A stretch of 7,963 nucleotides of DNA, taken from NCBI GenBank assembly GCA_024642185.1, contig JAHEBR010000090.1, positions 1 through 7,963 of the forward strand, in the 5' to 3' direction. The notes beneath the pieces were generated by a model that was not told the origin of the DNA, searched no databases, and saw nothing but the letters and a program-made list of their open reading frames with translations. The first letter of the stretch is position 1. Each line of letters opens with the position of its first letter. This document shows, piece by piece, positions 1 to 6,527 of this stretch. Source of the stretch: Marivivens sp. (lineage in GTDB: Bacteria; Pseudomonadota; Alphaproteobacteria; Rhodobacterales; Rhodobacteraceae). The translations under genes and the position numbers were made by a program.

Positions 1-53
1 ACAACGCCCGCTGGCTGCAGCAGCGGCTCTTGAGAGACTGGATCGCGGGCTAG
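1..53 (+). CDS. C-terminal end of an unidentified protein (partial)
   Basis: The frame that begins at base 3 stays open for 16 codons and reads NARWLQQRLLRDWIAG before a TAG at 51-53. Fifteen of the 16 codons end in G or C, as expected for a real gene in this GC-rich genome. The neighbouring frame (from base 2), also open, has mostly A or T at third positions, so it is the poorer candidate. The stretch is an amphipathic, arginine-rich helix-like tail, too short to assign to a family. It converges on the TerB-like gene with one base between the two stop codons, so no terminator fits between them. The gene body lies left of the window. Confidence 0.5.
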   Translation, partial: NARWLQQRLLRDWIAG

Positions 54-54
54 G

Positions 55-474
55 CTAGATCGTCATGTGGCGGGCGCGGGTGCCGCGCTCGATCGCGGCG
101 GCGTGGAGGCGGTCGATGCTGAGCTCTTCCCGCACCTCTTCGAGGATGCGCGACTCGGGCCCGTCGATGATGCCATCGGCTGCGGCCACCTCGCAGGAAA
201 GGGCGTAGGCTGTCTCGAACAGCTTTTCCGGAAGGGCGTCGCGAACGAGGCCAAAGAGGGCATCAAGCCCGTCTTCCTGATCGAAAAGGTCGAACACCAC
301 CTTCGAGATGCGGGGGACGCGGGCGATATCATAGTCGGCGAAAAGCGGCAGGTGGTTGATCGAGTTGTTGATTTTCACCAGTTCGGCGGTGCGGATATCC
401 TCATCCGATGCGGAGACGGCGATCATCAGCGCCACAAGCGCATCCTGCGGGGTCATCGGGGCGTCGGGGGTCAT
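55..474 (-). CDS. TerB-like (tellurite resistance TerB family) protein
   Basis: A 139-residue acidic, all-helical protein without a signal peptide or membrane segment. It shows the two-fold TerB pattern: an N-terminal helix pair with an acidic loop (SASDEDIRTAE, residues 21-31) and a C-terminal copy with the signature AAADGIIDGPESRILEEV (97-114), where the Asp/Glu residues form the presumed metal-binding loop. TerB domains are small cytoplasmic helical modules tied to tellurite and general stress responses. Lone copies like this one, without terC/terD/terZ, have no defined reaction. The start at 474 follows AAGGA about ten bases upstream on the minus strand; Met7 is an alternative start. It is divergent from lysK, and the 111-bp gap must hold both promoters. 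A weak minus-strand candidate is TTGCGG (523-528) with TAAATG (500-505), 17 bp apart. Family assignment is fairly secure; role is not. Confidence 0.82.
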   Translation of the reverse strand: MTPDAPMTPQDALVALMIAVSASDEDIRTAELVKINNSINHLPLFADYDIARVPRISKVVFDLFDQEDGLDALFGLVRDALPEKLFETAYALSCEVAAADGIIDGPESRILEEVREELSIDRLHAAAIERGTRARHMTI

Positions 475-505
475 AGGCGTTTCCTTATGCTTTTCTCACC
501 ATTTA

Positions 506-534
506 TTGACGCCAGCCCCACCCCGCAATAGGGA
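506..534 (+). promoter_or_regulatory. Putative sigma-70-type promoter for lysK
   Basis: TTGACG at 506-511 matches five of six bases of the -35 consensus and is followed after 17 bp by TAGGGA (529-534), a poor -10 hexamer. Rhodobacterial promoters often have a strong TTGAC and a weak -10. The implied transcript would start near 541, about 45 bases before the lysK ATG. A minus-strand candidate for the TerB gene overlaps the same bases, so the two divergent promoters may interfere. This is pattern matching only. Confidence 0.35.
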
Positions 535-585
535 GAGCGCCGGAACTCTGCCACTGGGGCAGGGCCAAAACCCGTGAGATATGAG

Positions 586-2232
586 ATGTCCGATCTGCGT
601 AGCGTTGCGATGACGAGCAAAGCCTGGCCCTTTGAAGAGGCTCGCGCGCTCCTGAAACGCTATGAAAAGGCGCCGCCGGAAAAGGGCTATGTGCTCTTCG
701 AGACGGGCTATGGCCCCTCGGGCCTGCCGCATATCGGCACCTTCGGCGAGGTTCTGCGCACGACGATGATCCGCCGCGCGTTTGAGGTGATTTCGGATAT
801 CCCGACGCGCCTCATCTGTTTCTCGGACGATCTTGACGGGATGCGCAAGGTTCCCGACAACGTGCCGAACCGCGAGATGCTTTTGGCCAACGTGCAGAAG
901 CCGCTGACCTCGGTTCCCGATCCCTTCGGCGAATACGAAAGCTTTGGCCACCACAACAACGCCATGCTGCGCCGGTTCCTCGATACCTTTGGCTTCGAAT
1001 ATGAATTCATTTCGGCGACCGAGTTCTATGGCTCGGGCAAATTTGACGCGACCCTGCGCCTCGCTACCGAGCGCTATGACGCGATCATGAAGATCATGCT
1101 GGCCTCTCTGCGCGAGGAGCGGCAGCAGACCTATTCCTGCTTCCTGCCGATCCACCCCGAGACCGGCCGTGTGCTCTATGTGCCGATGAAAGAGGTGAAC
1201 GCCAAGGATGGCACGATCACCTTCGACGACGAGACCGGCCGCGAATGGACCCTTCCTGTCACCGGCGGCAATGTGAAGCTTCAGTGGAAGCCCGATTTCG
1301 GCGCGCGCTGGGCGGCGCTGGGCGTCGATTTCGAGATGTATGGCAAGGACCACTCGACCAATACGCCGATCTATGACGGCATCTGCGAGGTGCTTGGCGC
1401 CAAAAAGCCCAACCACTTCACCTATGAGTTGTTCCTCGACGACATCGGCCAGAAGATCTCCAAATCGAAGGGCAACGGTCTGACCATCGACGAGTGGCTC
1501 ACCTATGCCGCGACCGAGAGCCTGTCGTATTTCATGTATCAAAAGCCCAAGACGGCCAAGCGCCTGCATTGGGATGTGATCCCCAAGATGGTGGACGAAT
1601 ATCACCAACAGCTGCGCGCCTATCCTACGCAGGATGCCGCCGGCCAGCTGAACAACCCCGTCTATCACATCCACCGCGGGCAGGTTCCGGCCTCGACCCT
1701 GACGGTTCCGTTCCAGATGCTGCTTAATCTCGCCAGTGTCTCGGGCGCGGAAGACAAAGCCGCCATGTGGGGCTTTATCCGCCGCTATGCGCCGGGCGCG
1801 ACCCCCGAAGGCAACCCCGATCTCGATGCGGCTGCCGGTTTTGCCGTCCGCTACTATCAGGACCACGTGAAGCCCACCCGCAGCTTCCGCTTGCCGACAG
1901 ATCAGGAGCGCGCGGCGCTGGAAGACCTTCTGGCCGCGCTCAAGGACAAAGACGCCGCACTGGGCCAGATCGCCAGGAAGAACGCGGCGATGGGCAACAC
2001 CGATCCTCTGCCCGAGGCCGATATCGCCAGCGAGGATTTCCTCCAGTCGGTCGTTTTCGCCATCGGCAAGAACCATGGCTTCGAGCCGCTGCGCGATTGG
2101 TTCAAGGCGCTCTACGAGGTGCTGCTCGGCGCTTCCGATGGCCCCCGTTTTGGCGGCTTCATCGCGCTCTACGGCATCGAGGACAGTATCGCCCTGATCG
2201 AAGCGGGCCTCGCCGGCAAACTCGCCAGCTAA
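586..2232 (+). CDS. lysK: Lysine--tRNA ligase, class I (LysRS1)
   Basis: A 548-residue cytoplasmic enzyme that activates lysine with ATP and attaches it to tRNA-Lys. The class I Rossmann core shows the HIGH-type signature as PHIGT at residues 48-52 and the KMSKS-type loop as KISKS at 290-294, followed by GNG. The C-terminal part from about residue 340 is the helical cage that reads the anticodon. Length and motif spacing match full-length alphaproteobacterial class I LysRS, with no frameshift. I chose ATG 586 because MSDLR followed by SKAWPFEEAR is the usual N-terminus; a GTG at 574 in the same frame would add four residues (MRYE). The ribosome binding site is weak (GTGAGAT/GAG). It is transcribed alone: the upstream TerB gene is divergent, and a hairpin follows the stop. 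Class I LysRS is ancestral in archaea and standard in Rhodobacterales, so it is not a sign of recent transfer. Confidence 0.96.
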   Translation: MSDLRSVAMTSKAWPFEEARALLKRYEKAPPEKGYVLFETGYGPSGLPHIGTFGEVLRTTMIRRAFEVISDIPTRLICFSDDLDGMRKVPDNVPNREMLLANVQKPLTSVPDPFGEYESFGHHNNAMLRRFLDTFGFEYEFISATEFYGSGKFDATLRLATERYDAIMKIMLASLREERQQTYSCFLPIHPETGRVLYVPMKEVNAKDGTITFDDETGREWTLPVTGGNVKLQWKPDFGARWAALGVDFEMYGKDHSTNTPIYDGICEVLGAKKPNHFTYELFLDDIGQKISKSKGNGLTIDEWLTYAATESLSYFMYQKPKTAKRLHWDVIPKMVDEYHQQLRAYPTQDAAGQLNNPVYHIHRGQVPASTLTVPFQMLLNLASVSGAEDKAAMWGFIRRYAPGATPEGNPDLDAAAGFAVRYYQDHVKPTRSFRLPTDQERAALEDLLAALKDKDAALGQIARKNAAMGNTDPLPEADIASEDFLQSVVFAIGKNHGFEPLRDWFKALYEVLLGASDGPRFGGFIALYGIEDSIALIEAGLAGKLAS

Positions 2233-2237
2233 CCCAC

Positions 2238-2259
2238 CGGCCCGCCGTTGCGCGGGCCG
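2238..2259 (+). terminator. Hairpin terminator candidate after lysK
   Basis: CGGCCCGC (2238-2245) pairs fully with GCGGGCCG (2252-2259) around a six-base loop, only six bases after the lysK stop codon. The stem is eight pairs, nearly all G-C. There is no T-run after it, which is common for terminators in GC-rich alphaproteobacteria but leaves intrinsic termination unproven. It could also only stabilise the 3' end of the mRNA. Confidence 0.5.
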
Positions 2260-2287
2260 TGCACCCACCGTTCCGGTCGTCCAAGGC

Positions 2288-2320
2288 GGCCTTTACCCGG
2301 TCAAGATAGGCCTTTGCCCG
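2288..2320. repeat. Tandem pair of 12-bp direct repeats, 21 bp apart
   Basis: GGCCTTTACCCG (2288-2299) and GGCCTTTGCCCG (2309-2320) differ at one base. Their starts are 21 bp apart, about two helical turns, so both would face the same side of the DNA. They lie 58-90 bp upstream of the beta-helix gene start, where an activator or repressor could bind. I do not recognise a known regulator with this site. On the minus strand the repeat reads as RAKAYLD-RVKAALD, but no start codon or longer protein supports a gene there. Confidence 0.4.
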
Positions 2321-2344
2321 AAAGTATCTGGGCAGGGGCGGCGA

Positions 2345-2371
2345 TCCCCTTTCGCCCGTCAGAAAAGGGGA
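2345..2371 (+). promoter_or_regulatory. Hairpin masking the ribosome binding site of the beta-helix gene
   Basis: TCCCCTTT (2345-2352) is exactly complementary to AAAGGGGA (2364-2371) around an 11-base loop. The right arm is the only good Shine-Dalgarno sequence for the ATG at 2378. If this forms in the mRNA, the ribosome cannot reach its binding site until the stem opens. This could serve as translational control by temperature, a small RNA pairing with the left arm, or a protein. The pairing is seen directly; its use in the cell is inference. Confidence 0.5.
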
Positions 2372-2377
2372 ACCTAT

Positions 2378-4666
2378 ATGAACAAGGCGATTACCGACGG
2401 TCTGGTGCTGATGCCGCCGCCCTTTGCCGATGGGCTTGCGGTCTGGTCGGCTGGCGATGGAACGCCGGGCTCGGAAACCTATGCGACAACCGGAAATGGC
2501 GTCTTTGTGCCGGCCGATCAGGATTTTTCGGGCTGCCTCGAGCTCCTCAAAACACAGAGCGTCACCAAGCTCCGCTACATGGGCGAGACCACCCTTCTAC
2601 CCGGCTGCTATCTGCGGATCTCGACCCGCGTAAAGGCCGTGTCGGGTGATCTGCCGGGCGTTCGTATCGCAGGTTGGGCAGGGGGTGCTGGCGGGGCCCA
2701 TGTCTCGGGGGTGACCGAATATGGCCCGACGGTGCAGCTAACGTCCTATGGCGAGGTTGTCGAGATATCTGCCATCGTCGGTTCCGGCCAGCGGATCGGC
2801 GTCGACATGGTTTGGCCCGACGTCATCTACGGCCATTTCGGCCTTGATCTGACCGGCGGCAACGGCAGCGTCGTACGCATTGATGACTTTGTGATCGAGG
2901 ATGTGACCAACGTCTTTATCCGCGACATGATGGGCGTGGTCGATGTCCGCGACTATGGCGCGAAGGGTGACGGGATCACCGACGACAGCGCCGCCTTCGA
3001 GGCCGCCGACGCCAATGCGAACGGACGCGAAGTCTTGGTTTCGGCAGGTGTCTATTACCTTGGCAATCACGTCACCATCGAGAACCAGATCCGGTTCGAG
3101 GGCACCGTGACCATGCCCGCCGACAAGCGGTTCGTTTTTCAAAAGAACTTTGATTACGCGACCTATGTCGATGCCTTCGGCGACGAAGAGCTTGCCTTCA
3201 AAAAGGCGTTTCAGGCCCTTCTGAATTTCTCCGATCACGAGTCGCTTGATCTTTGCGGACGCCGGATCGCTGTCAGCGCGCCGATCGATATGCAGGCCGC
3301 CGAGGGGAGCAAGACTGTCTTCGCGATCCGGCGGGCAATCCGCAATGGTCAGTTCCAGCCCGTGGATGGGCCCGCGTGGGATCCGACGGTCGTGACCACA
3401 ACCGGAAGCTATTCGGCATCCGATCCACTGCGTCTCACCAATGTCGCCAATATCGGGCAGATCGCGGTTGGCTCGCTTGTCACCGGAGCAGGGGTCGGTC
3501 GCGAAATCTATGTGCGGGCTGTCGATACGGTCTCCAATACCCTGACGCTGAGCCAAGAGCTCTACGGCGCTGCGGCGAGCCAGACCTACACCTTTACCCG
3601 CTTCAAATACCTTCTGGATTTCTCCGGTTTCGATGATCTTGCCCAATTCATCATCGATGATGTTGAGTTTCTCTGTGACGGCACTGCTAGCGGCATCATG
3701 CTCGCCAAGGAGGGTCTGACATTCCATTTGCGGGATTGCTTCATCAACAAGCCGAGAGACCGGGGGCTTACGTCATCAGGCGGCGGCTGTCAGGGGATGA
3801 TGATCGACCGCTGCCAGATCATCTCGAACGAACAAAACCTTTCGGTCGAAGACCGAACGACAGTCGGCTTCAATGCCAATGCGAATGACGTCAAGATCCG
3901 CGACAATCGCGCTGTGCGGTTCAAGCATTTCTGCGTCTTGGCCGGTTCGGGCAATCTCATCACGGGCAATCATTGGTTCCATGGCGACAACACCAGCCTC
4001 GGGGTGCGCAAGGCGGGCATCGTCATTACCTCGCCGAACTGCAAATCGGTGGTGACGGGAAACTATATTGACAACAATTTCATCGAGTGGACCAACGAAC
4101 ACGACGCGACCCCGGCCCTCGGTGTTCAATACTCGTTTGGCGGGCTCACGATCACGGGCAACATCTTTACAGCTTCCGATGTTGCCCCATGGTTTACCTG
4201 GATCGTGGTCAAGCCTTACGGGGCCGGGCATTATATCCACGGCTTCTCGGTGACCGGGAATGTGTTCAGGGCCCTCGGCGGATCCATTGATCGGGTCGAG
4301 TCGGTCGATAGCACCTTTGCGGGCCTCGACTATGGCCGCTTTCGCAATATCGTGTTCGCGGCCAATACGTTCACAGCGGTCAACAACGTTGCCGTCAACC
4401 CCGTCAGCATCTTGCACACTCAAGCGACCGCCGCGCAAACATGGGTTGTCGAAGGCGGCCCCTATATGCCCTTTGGCGGGCGCGTCCGGAATGTCGAGGC
4501 AATTTGCCCTGACGGCAAATTGACCGATGCCAATGGAAACGCGGTCTTTGAATTTCCCTATGCCGAGCCGGAAAAGGGTGCGGCCAAAACTCAGGCCAAT
4601 CTGATATTCAAGACAGCCTGCAAGGGTTCCGTGCGAGCCGTCCTCCGGACGGACAACCCGATCTAG
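2378..4666 (+). CDS. Right-handed beta-helix protein, pectate-lyase-3 / GH28-related
   Basis: A 762-residue protein with no visible signal peptide or membrane span. Residues 1-180 are Gly- and Val-rich and look like a beta-sandwich (binding or mounting domain). At 188-227 comes the hallmark entry to a Pectate_lyase_3 helix: VDVRDYGAKGDGITDDSAAF, then LVSAGVYYL. From about 425 to 670 short strands repeat with Asn-ladder turns: TGN at 529, 560, 593 and 626 and AAN at 661, spaced 31-35 residues. The tail from about 680 looks like a beta-sandwich. Such folds occur in polysaccharide lyases and epimerases and in phage or gene-transfer-agent spikes that bind surface glycans; I cannot name a catalytic triad. 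The start has AAAGGGGA seven bases upstream, inside a hairpin. It appears monocistronic, flanked by hairpins. The fold is well supported; the function (glycan binding or cleavage, possibly as a head or tail spike) is inferred. Confidence 0.85.
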   Translation: MNKAITDGLVLMPPPFADGLAVWSAGDGTPGSETYATTGNGVFVPADQDFSGCLELLKTQSVTKLRYMGETTLLPGCYLRISTRVKAVSGDLPGVRIAGWAGGAGGAHVSGVTEYGPTVQLTSYGEVVEISAIVGSGQRIGVDMVWPDVIYGHFGLDLTGGNGSVVRIDDFVIEDVTNVFIRDMMGVVDVRDYGAKGDGITDDSAAFEAADANANGREVLVSAGVYYLGNHVTIENQIRFEGTVTMPADKRFVFQKNFDYATYVDAFGDEELAFKKAFQALLNFSDHESLDLCGRRIAVSAPIDMQAAEGSKTVFAIRRAIRNGQFQPVDGPAWDPTVVTTTGSYSASDPLRLTNVANIGQIAVGSLVTGAGVGREIYVRAVDTVSNTLTLSQELYGAAASQTYTFTRFKYLLDFSGFDDLAQFIIDDVEFLCDGTASGIMLAKEGLTFHLRDCFINKPRDRGLTSSGGGCQGMMIDRCQIISNEQNLSVEDRTTVGFNANANDVKIRDNRAVRFKHFCVLAGSGNLITGNHWFHGDNTSLGVRKAGIVITSPNCKSVVTGNYIDNNFIEWTNEHDATPALGVQYSFGGLTITGNIFTASDVAPWFTWIVVKPYGAGHYIHGFSVTGNVFRALGGSIDRVESVDSTFAGLDYGRFRNIVFAANTFTAVNNVAVNPVSILHTQATAAQTWVVEGGPYMPFGGRVRNVEAICPDGKLTDANGNAVFEFPYAEPEKGAAKTQANLIFKTACKGSVRAVLRTDNPI

Positions 4667-4674
4667 GCCAAGTC

Positions 4675-4703
4675 GGTGGCGGTCGATGGAGGCCGCCACC
4701 CTT
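4675..4703 (+). terminator. Intrinsic terminator candidate after the beta-helix gene
   Basis: GGTGGCGG (4675-4682) pairs perfectly with CCGCCACC (4693-4700) around a ten-base loop, and CTTT follows at once. It starts eight bases after the stop codon at 4664-4666. An eight-pair GC stem with a short T stretch is a reasonable rho-independent terminator and would separate the beta-helix gene from the sensor gene that follows. Confidence 0.65.
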
Positions 4704-4775
4704 TGCATATCTGCCACAATGTTCGGAAATTTTGCCTAAGGCGGAAAAAGCCGCACCCCAAAGGTTGCAAGAATT

Positions 4776-5861
4776 ATGCCAGAAATCCCGAAAAAGTTGG
4801 GATTGATCATGACGAACGTTATTCTTGCCGAAATTCGGAATAAGTCGATTTCTCCGTATTGCCGCTTGTCCGACAGAGGGCTCGAGGCTGTTTTTGCTGG
4901 CTTTTTCGATATCATCCGGTTGAACGCCGGAGACTCCATTGCCCTCGGGACACATTCTCACCGCTACACATCGGTGATCCGTGGGGCCATCACCGTTGAC
5001 GGTGCAGACAACCGCGAAGGAAAGCGGTTCGACGCGTTTGCCTCTGCAAGCGGGCCGCTCGTTCTGTCGCAGGGCGATGGCGATCTCCGCTTGCGGGCGC
5101 TTGAACCAACATTGCTCCTCAGCGGCGATGGCGATGTGATCGACGACATCGTGTCCATAGACACTTTGGTGAGTGGCCGCGGGATCGAAGCCGATATCGT
5201 TCAGCTCATCCTTATGCGGCAGTCCAAAGGGTTTGCCGGACTTCCGACGGAAGCATTGGTCAACGTCTACGAACGTATGACTCCCGTCATCGTTGAGGCC
5301 GGTGAAGATGTTGTCCGGCAAGATATGAAAGGCGACAGTTTCTACTTCCTCCGCCACGGCTGCGCCGAGGTCTGGCGGGAAGAGCTTGAGGACGACGAGC
5401 CCCGCCATGTTGCCACACTCGGCTCGGGCGATTGCTTTGGCGAAGAGGCCCTGATCCTTGGCGGGGCCCGGAACGCGACTGTCCGGATGATCACGCCGGG
5501 CGAACTCTTGTCGCTCGATGGCGACAGCTACAACGAACTCGTCGCCAAGCCCTCGGTTGCCCGCATCTCGATTGACGAGGCCAAGGCAAAAATCGCCGCT
5601 GGAGCCCACCTTGTCGACGTGCGCTATCAGGACGAATGGGACGACGGCCACCTCCCCGGCGCAGTTCACATCCCGCTCAGCGTGCTTCGGGCCCGGGTTG
5701 GTGAGGTTACGCCGGATCGGGACGTGGTCGTCTACTGCCGCAGCGGCCGCCGGAGCCAGGTCGGTGCGTTCTTGATGGCCCAAAACGGCTTCACGGCCTA
5801 TTCGATGGATGGTGGGATCAACGGCTGGACAGACGATATTGTCAGGCCAAACCTGCAATAG
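4776..5861 (+). CDS. Cyclic-nucleotide-binding / rhodanese fusion protein
   Basis: A 361-residue soluble protein with three parts. Residues 30-135 look like a worn-down sensor repeat: beta-rich, with a VIRGAITVDGAD stretch resembling a cNMP-domain strand, but without a phosphate-binding cassette. Residues 157-257 are a canonical cyclic-nucleotide-binding domain, with cassette FGEEALILGGARNATV at 221-236; Glu223 and Arg232 are at the places that hold ribose and phosphate in CRP/PKA-type domains. Residues 265-356 are a rhodanese domain, LVDVRYQDEWDDGHLPGAV at 279-297 and active-site loop CRSGRRS with Cys321, so sulfur transfer is chemically possible. There is no DNA-binding helix-turn-helix, so this is not a CRP-type regulator. 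ATG 4809 (Met12) is an alternative start; neither start has a strong Shine-Dalgarno. A weak extended -10 (TGCCACAAT, 4712-4720) lies upstream. A cNMP-gated sulfurtransferase or redox sensor is inference; domain calls are firm. Confidence 0.9.
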   Translation: MPEIPKKLGLIMTNVILAEIRNKSISPYCRLSDRGLEAVFAGFFDIIRLNAGDSIALGTHSHRYTSVIRGAITVDGADNREGKRFDAFASASGPLVLSQGDGDLRLRALEPTLLLSGDGDVIDDIVSIDTLVSGRGIEADIVQLILMRQSKGFAGLPTEALVNVYERMTPVIVEAGEDVVRQDMKGDSFYFLRHGCAEVWREELEDDEPRHVATLGSGDCFGEEALILGGARNATVRMITPGELLSLDGDSYNELVAKPSVARISIDEAKAKIAAGAHLVDVRYQDEWDDGHLPGAVHIPLSVLRARVGEVTPDRDVVVYCRSGRRSQVGAFLMAQNGFTAYSMDGGINGWTDDIVRPNLQ

Positions 5862-5900
5862 CCGCTCCGGCACTTCTAGATTTTGGGCCGTTGGGTGATT

Positions 5901-5976
<76 letters not shown>

Positions 5977-5985
5977 ACATAAGCC

Positions 5986-6016
5986 GTTATTTGGCGCTAT
6001 GCGGGGGCGGAGTCAA
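5986..6016 (-). promoter_or_regulatory. Putative promoter of the tRNA-Ala gene
   Basis: Read on the minus strand, TTGACT (6011-6016) is a good -35 element. AATAAC (5986-5991) is a plausible -10, but the spacer is 19 bp, longer than ideal. Transcription would start a few bases before the mature tRNA 5' end at 5976, as expected for a tRNA gene with a very short leader. The -35 element sits 12 bp from the FNR-type site that faces the divergent gene. Confidence 0.4.
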
Positions 6017-6027
6017 GGCGGGCGGGC

Positions 6028-6041
6028 CTGATGTGGATCAA
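6028..6041. promoter_or_regulatory. FNR/FnrL-type binding site
   Basis: CTGAT-GTGG-ATCAA departs by a single base from the FNR consensus TTGAT-N4-ATCAA. It lies 55 bp before the ATG of the universal stress protein gene and 52 bp from the tRNA gene. In Rhodobacterales, FnrL uses this consensus to control genes at low oxygen. If it acts as a class II activator site (centred near -41.5), the transcript would begin near 6076. The extended -10-like TGTGAGATC at 6059-6067 fits that only roughly. The palindrome is seen directly; FnrL binding is inference. Confidence 0.6.
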
Positions 6042-6061
6042 GGAACGGGCGAGCTTTCTGT

Positions 6062-6094
6062 GAGATCCTCCCTTCATTCGGAAGGAGGACTCTC
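6062..6094 (+). promoter_or_regulatory. Extended hairpin enclosing the stress-gene ribosome binding site
   Basis: Almost every base just before the ATG at 6096 is paired. GAGATCCTCC (6062-6071) and TTC (6073-6075) match GAA (6081-6083), GGAGGA (6084-6089) and TCTC (6091-6094). Only C6072 and C6090 bulge, and the loop is ATTCG. This gives 13 pairs and buries the full Shine-Dalgarno GGAAGGAGGA. It may be an mRNA switch, or at DNA level an operator. A transcript starting near 6076, as the FNR site would suggest, would lack the left arm, so one of these two readings must be wrong or there are two promoters. Confidence 0.5.
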
Positions 6095-6095
6095 C

Positions 6096-6503
6096 ATGTA
6101 TTCCCATATCCTAGTTCCCGTAGCCTACGATCACGACCGCGATGAGGGCCAGCCTCTCGATATTGCGCGCCGCCTGTGTCGCGAAGGCGGCAAGGTCACT
6201 TTCCTGCACGTTATGGAAGAGATACCGGGTTACGCCATCAACTATATGCCTGACAATTTCCGCGACGAGGCGAGGGAATCGATCCACACCGATCTCGAGC
6301 AGAGGGCGGCCGGGTTCCCGAACTCGGAGGCGCGGGTGGTGATGGGGCATGCCGGCCGAACCATTGTCGAGTTTGCCGAAGAACATGAGGTTGATCTCAT
6401 CGTCATGGCATCTCACCGCCCCGGCATTGGTGATTTCTTCCTCGGTTCGACCGCCGCCCGCGTTGTACGCCACGCGCAATGTTCGGTGCACGTCATCCGC
6501 TGA
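6096..6503 (+). CDS. Universal stress protein, UspF-like
   Basis: A 135-residue single-domain Usp protein (Rossmann-like, usually dimeric, cytoplasmic). It opens with the family strand MYSHILVPVAYD. It ends with the nucleotide-binding signature: SHRPG at 106-110, then FLGSTAARVVRHAQCSVHVIR at 115-135. SHRP followed by LGS and VVRHA-CSV is the pattern of the UspF/UspG branch of E. coli, which binds ATP, rather than of UspA. I chose ATG 6096 because the very strong GAAGGAGGA lies seven bases upstream and because homologues begin there; the frame stays open further left to about 5991 but that part has no family similarity. An FNR-type site and a hairpin over the ribosome binding site precede it, which suggests expression tied to oxygen or another stress. 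The precise cellular role of this branch is not settled. Confidence 0.93.
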   Translation: MYSHILVPVAYDHDRDEGQPLDIARRLCREGGKVTFLHVMEEIPGYAINYMPDNFRDEARESIHTDLEQRAAGFPNSEARVVMGHAGRTIVEFAEEHEVDLIVMASHRPGIGDFFLGSTAARVVRHAQCSVHVIR

Positions 6504-6527
6504 CCTCGGGCAAAACCGTGCTATCCT
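6500..6527 (+). promoter_or_regulatory. Weak promoter candidate for the ABM-M23 pair
   Basis: CTGACC (6500-6505) and TATCCT (6522-6527), each matching four of six consensus bases, are 16 bp apart. They overlap the end of the stress-protein gene, so the ABM gene may have its own promoter as well as read-through from upstream. The gap between the two genes is only 45 bases and shows no terminator. Confidence 0.3.

Noticed and set aside
55..474. Tellurite resistance operon
   Set aside because: Only a lone TerB-like gene is present; no terC, terD, terZ or telA homologue is in the window, so a ter system cannot be claimed.
586..2232. Archaeal-type class I LysRS as a sign of horizontal transfer or a new system
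   Set aside because: Class I LysRS is the normal enzyme in Rhodobacterales, and the base composition matches the neighbours.
496..2268. A 590-codon open frame antisense to lysK
   Set aside because: It lies entirely opposite a well-supported LysRS gene, its product has no recognisable motif, and such long antisense frames are common in GC-rich genes.
4804..4817. A second FNR-type site (TTGAT-CATG-ACGAA) near the start of the cNMP-rhodanese gene
   Set aside because: The right half matches only three of five bases and it lies within or at the start of the coding sequence.
5861..5880. Terminator after the rhodanese fusion gene (GCCG-CTC-CGGC then TTTT)
   Set aside because: The stem is only four pairs with a three-base loop and the T-run is nine bases away, so it is too weak to call.
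5991..6095. An N-terminal extension of the universal stress protein (frame open to 5991)
   Set aside because: The extension has no family similarity, would run through the FNR-type site, and the strong ribosome binding site fixes the start at 6096.
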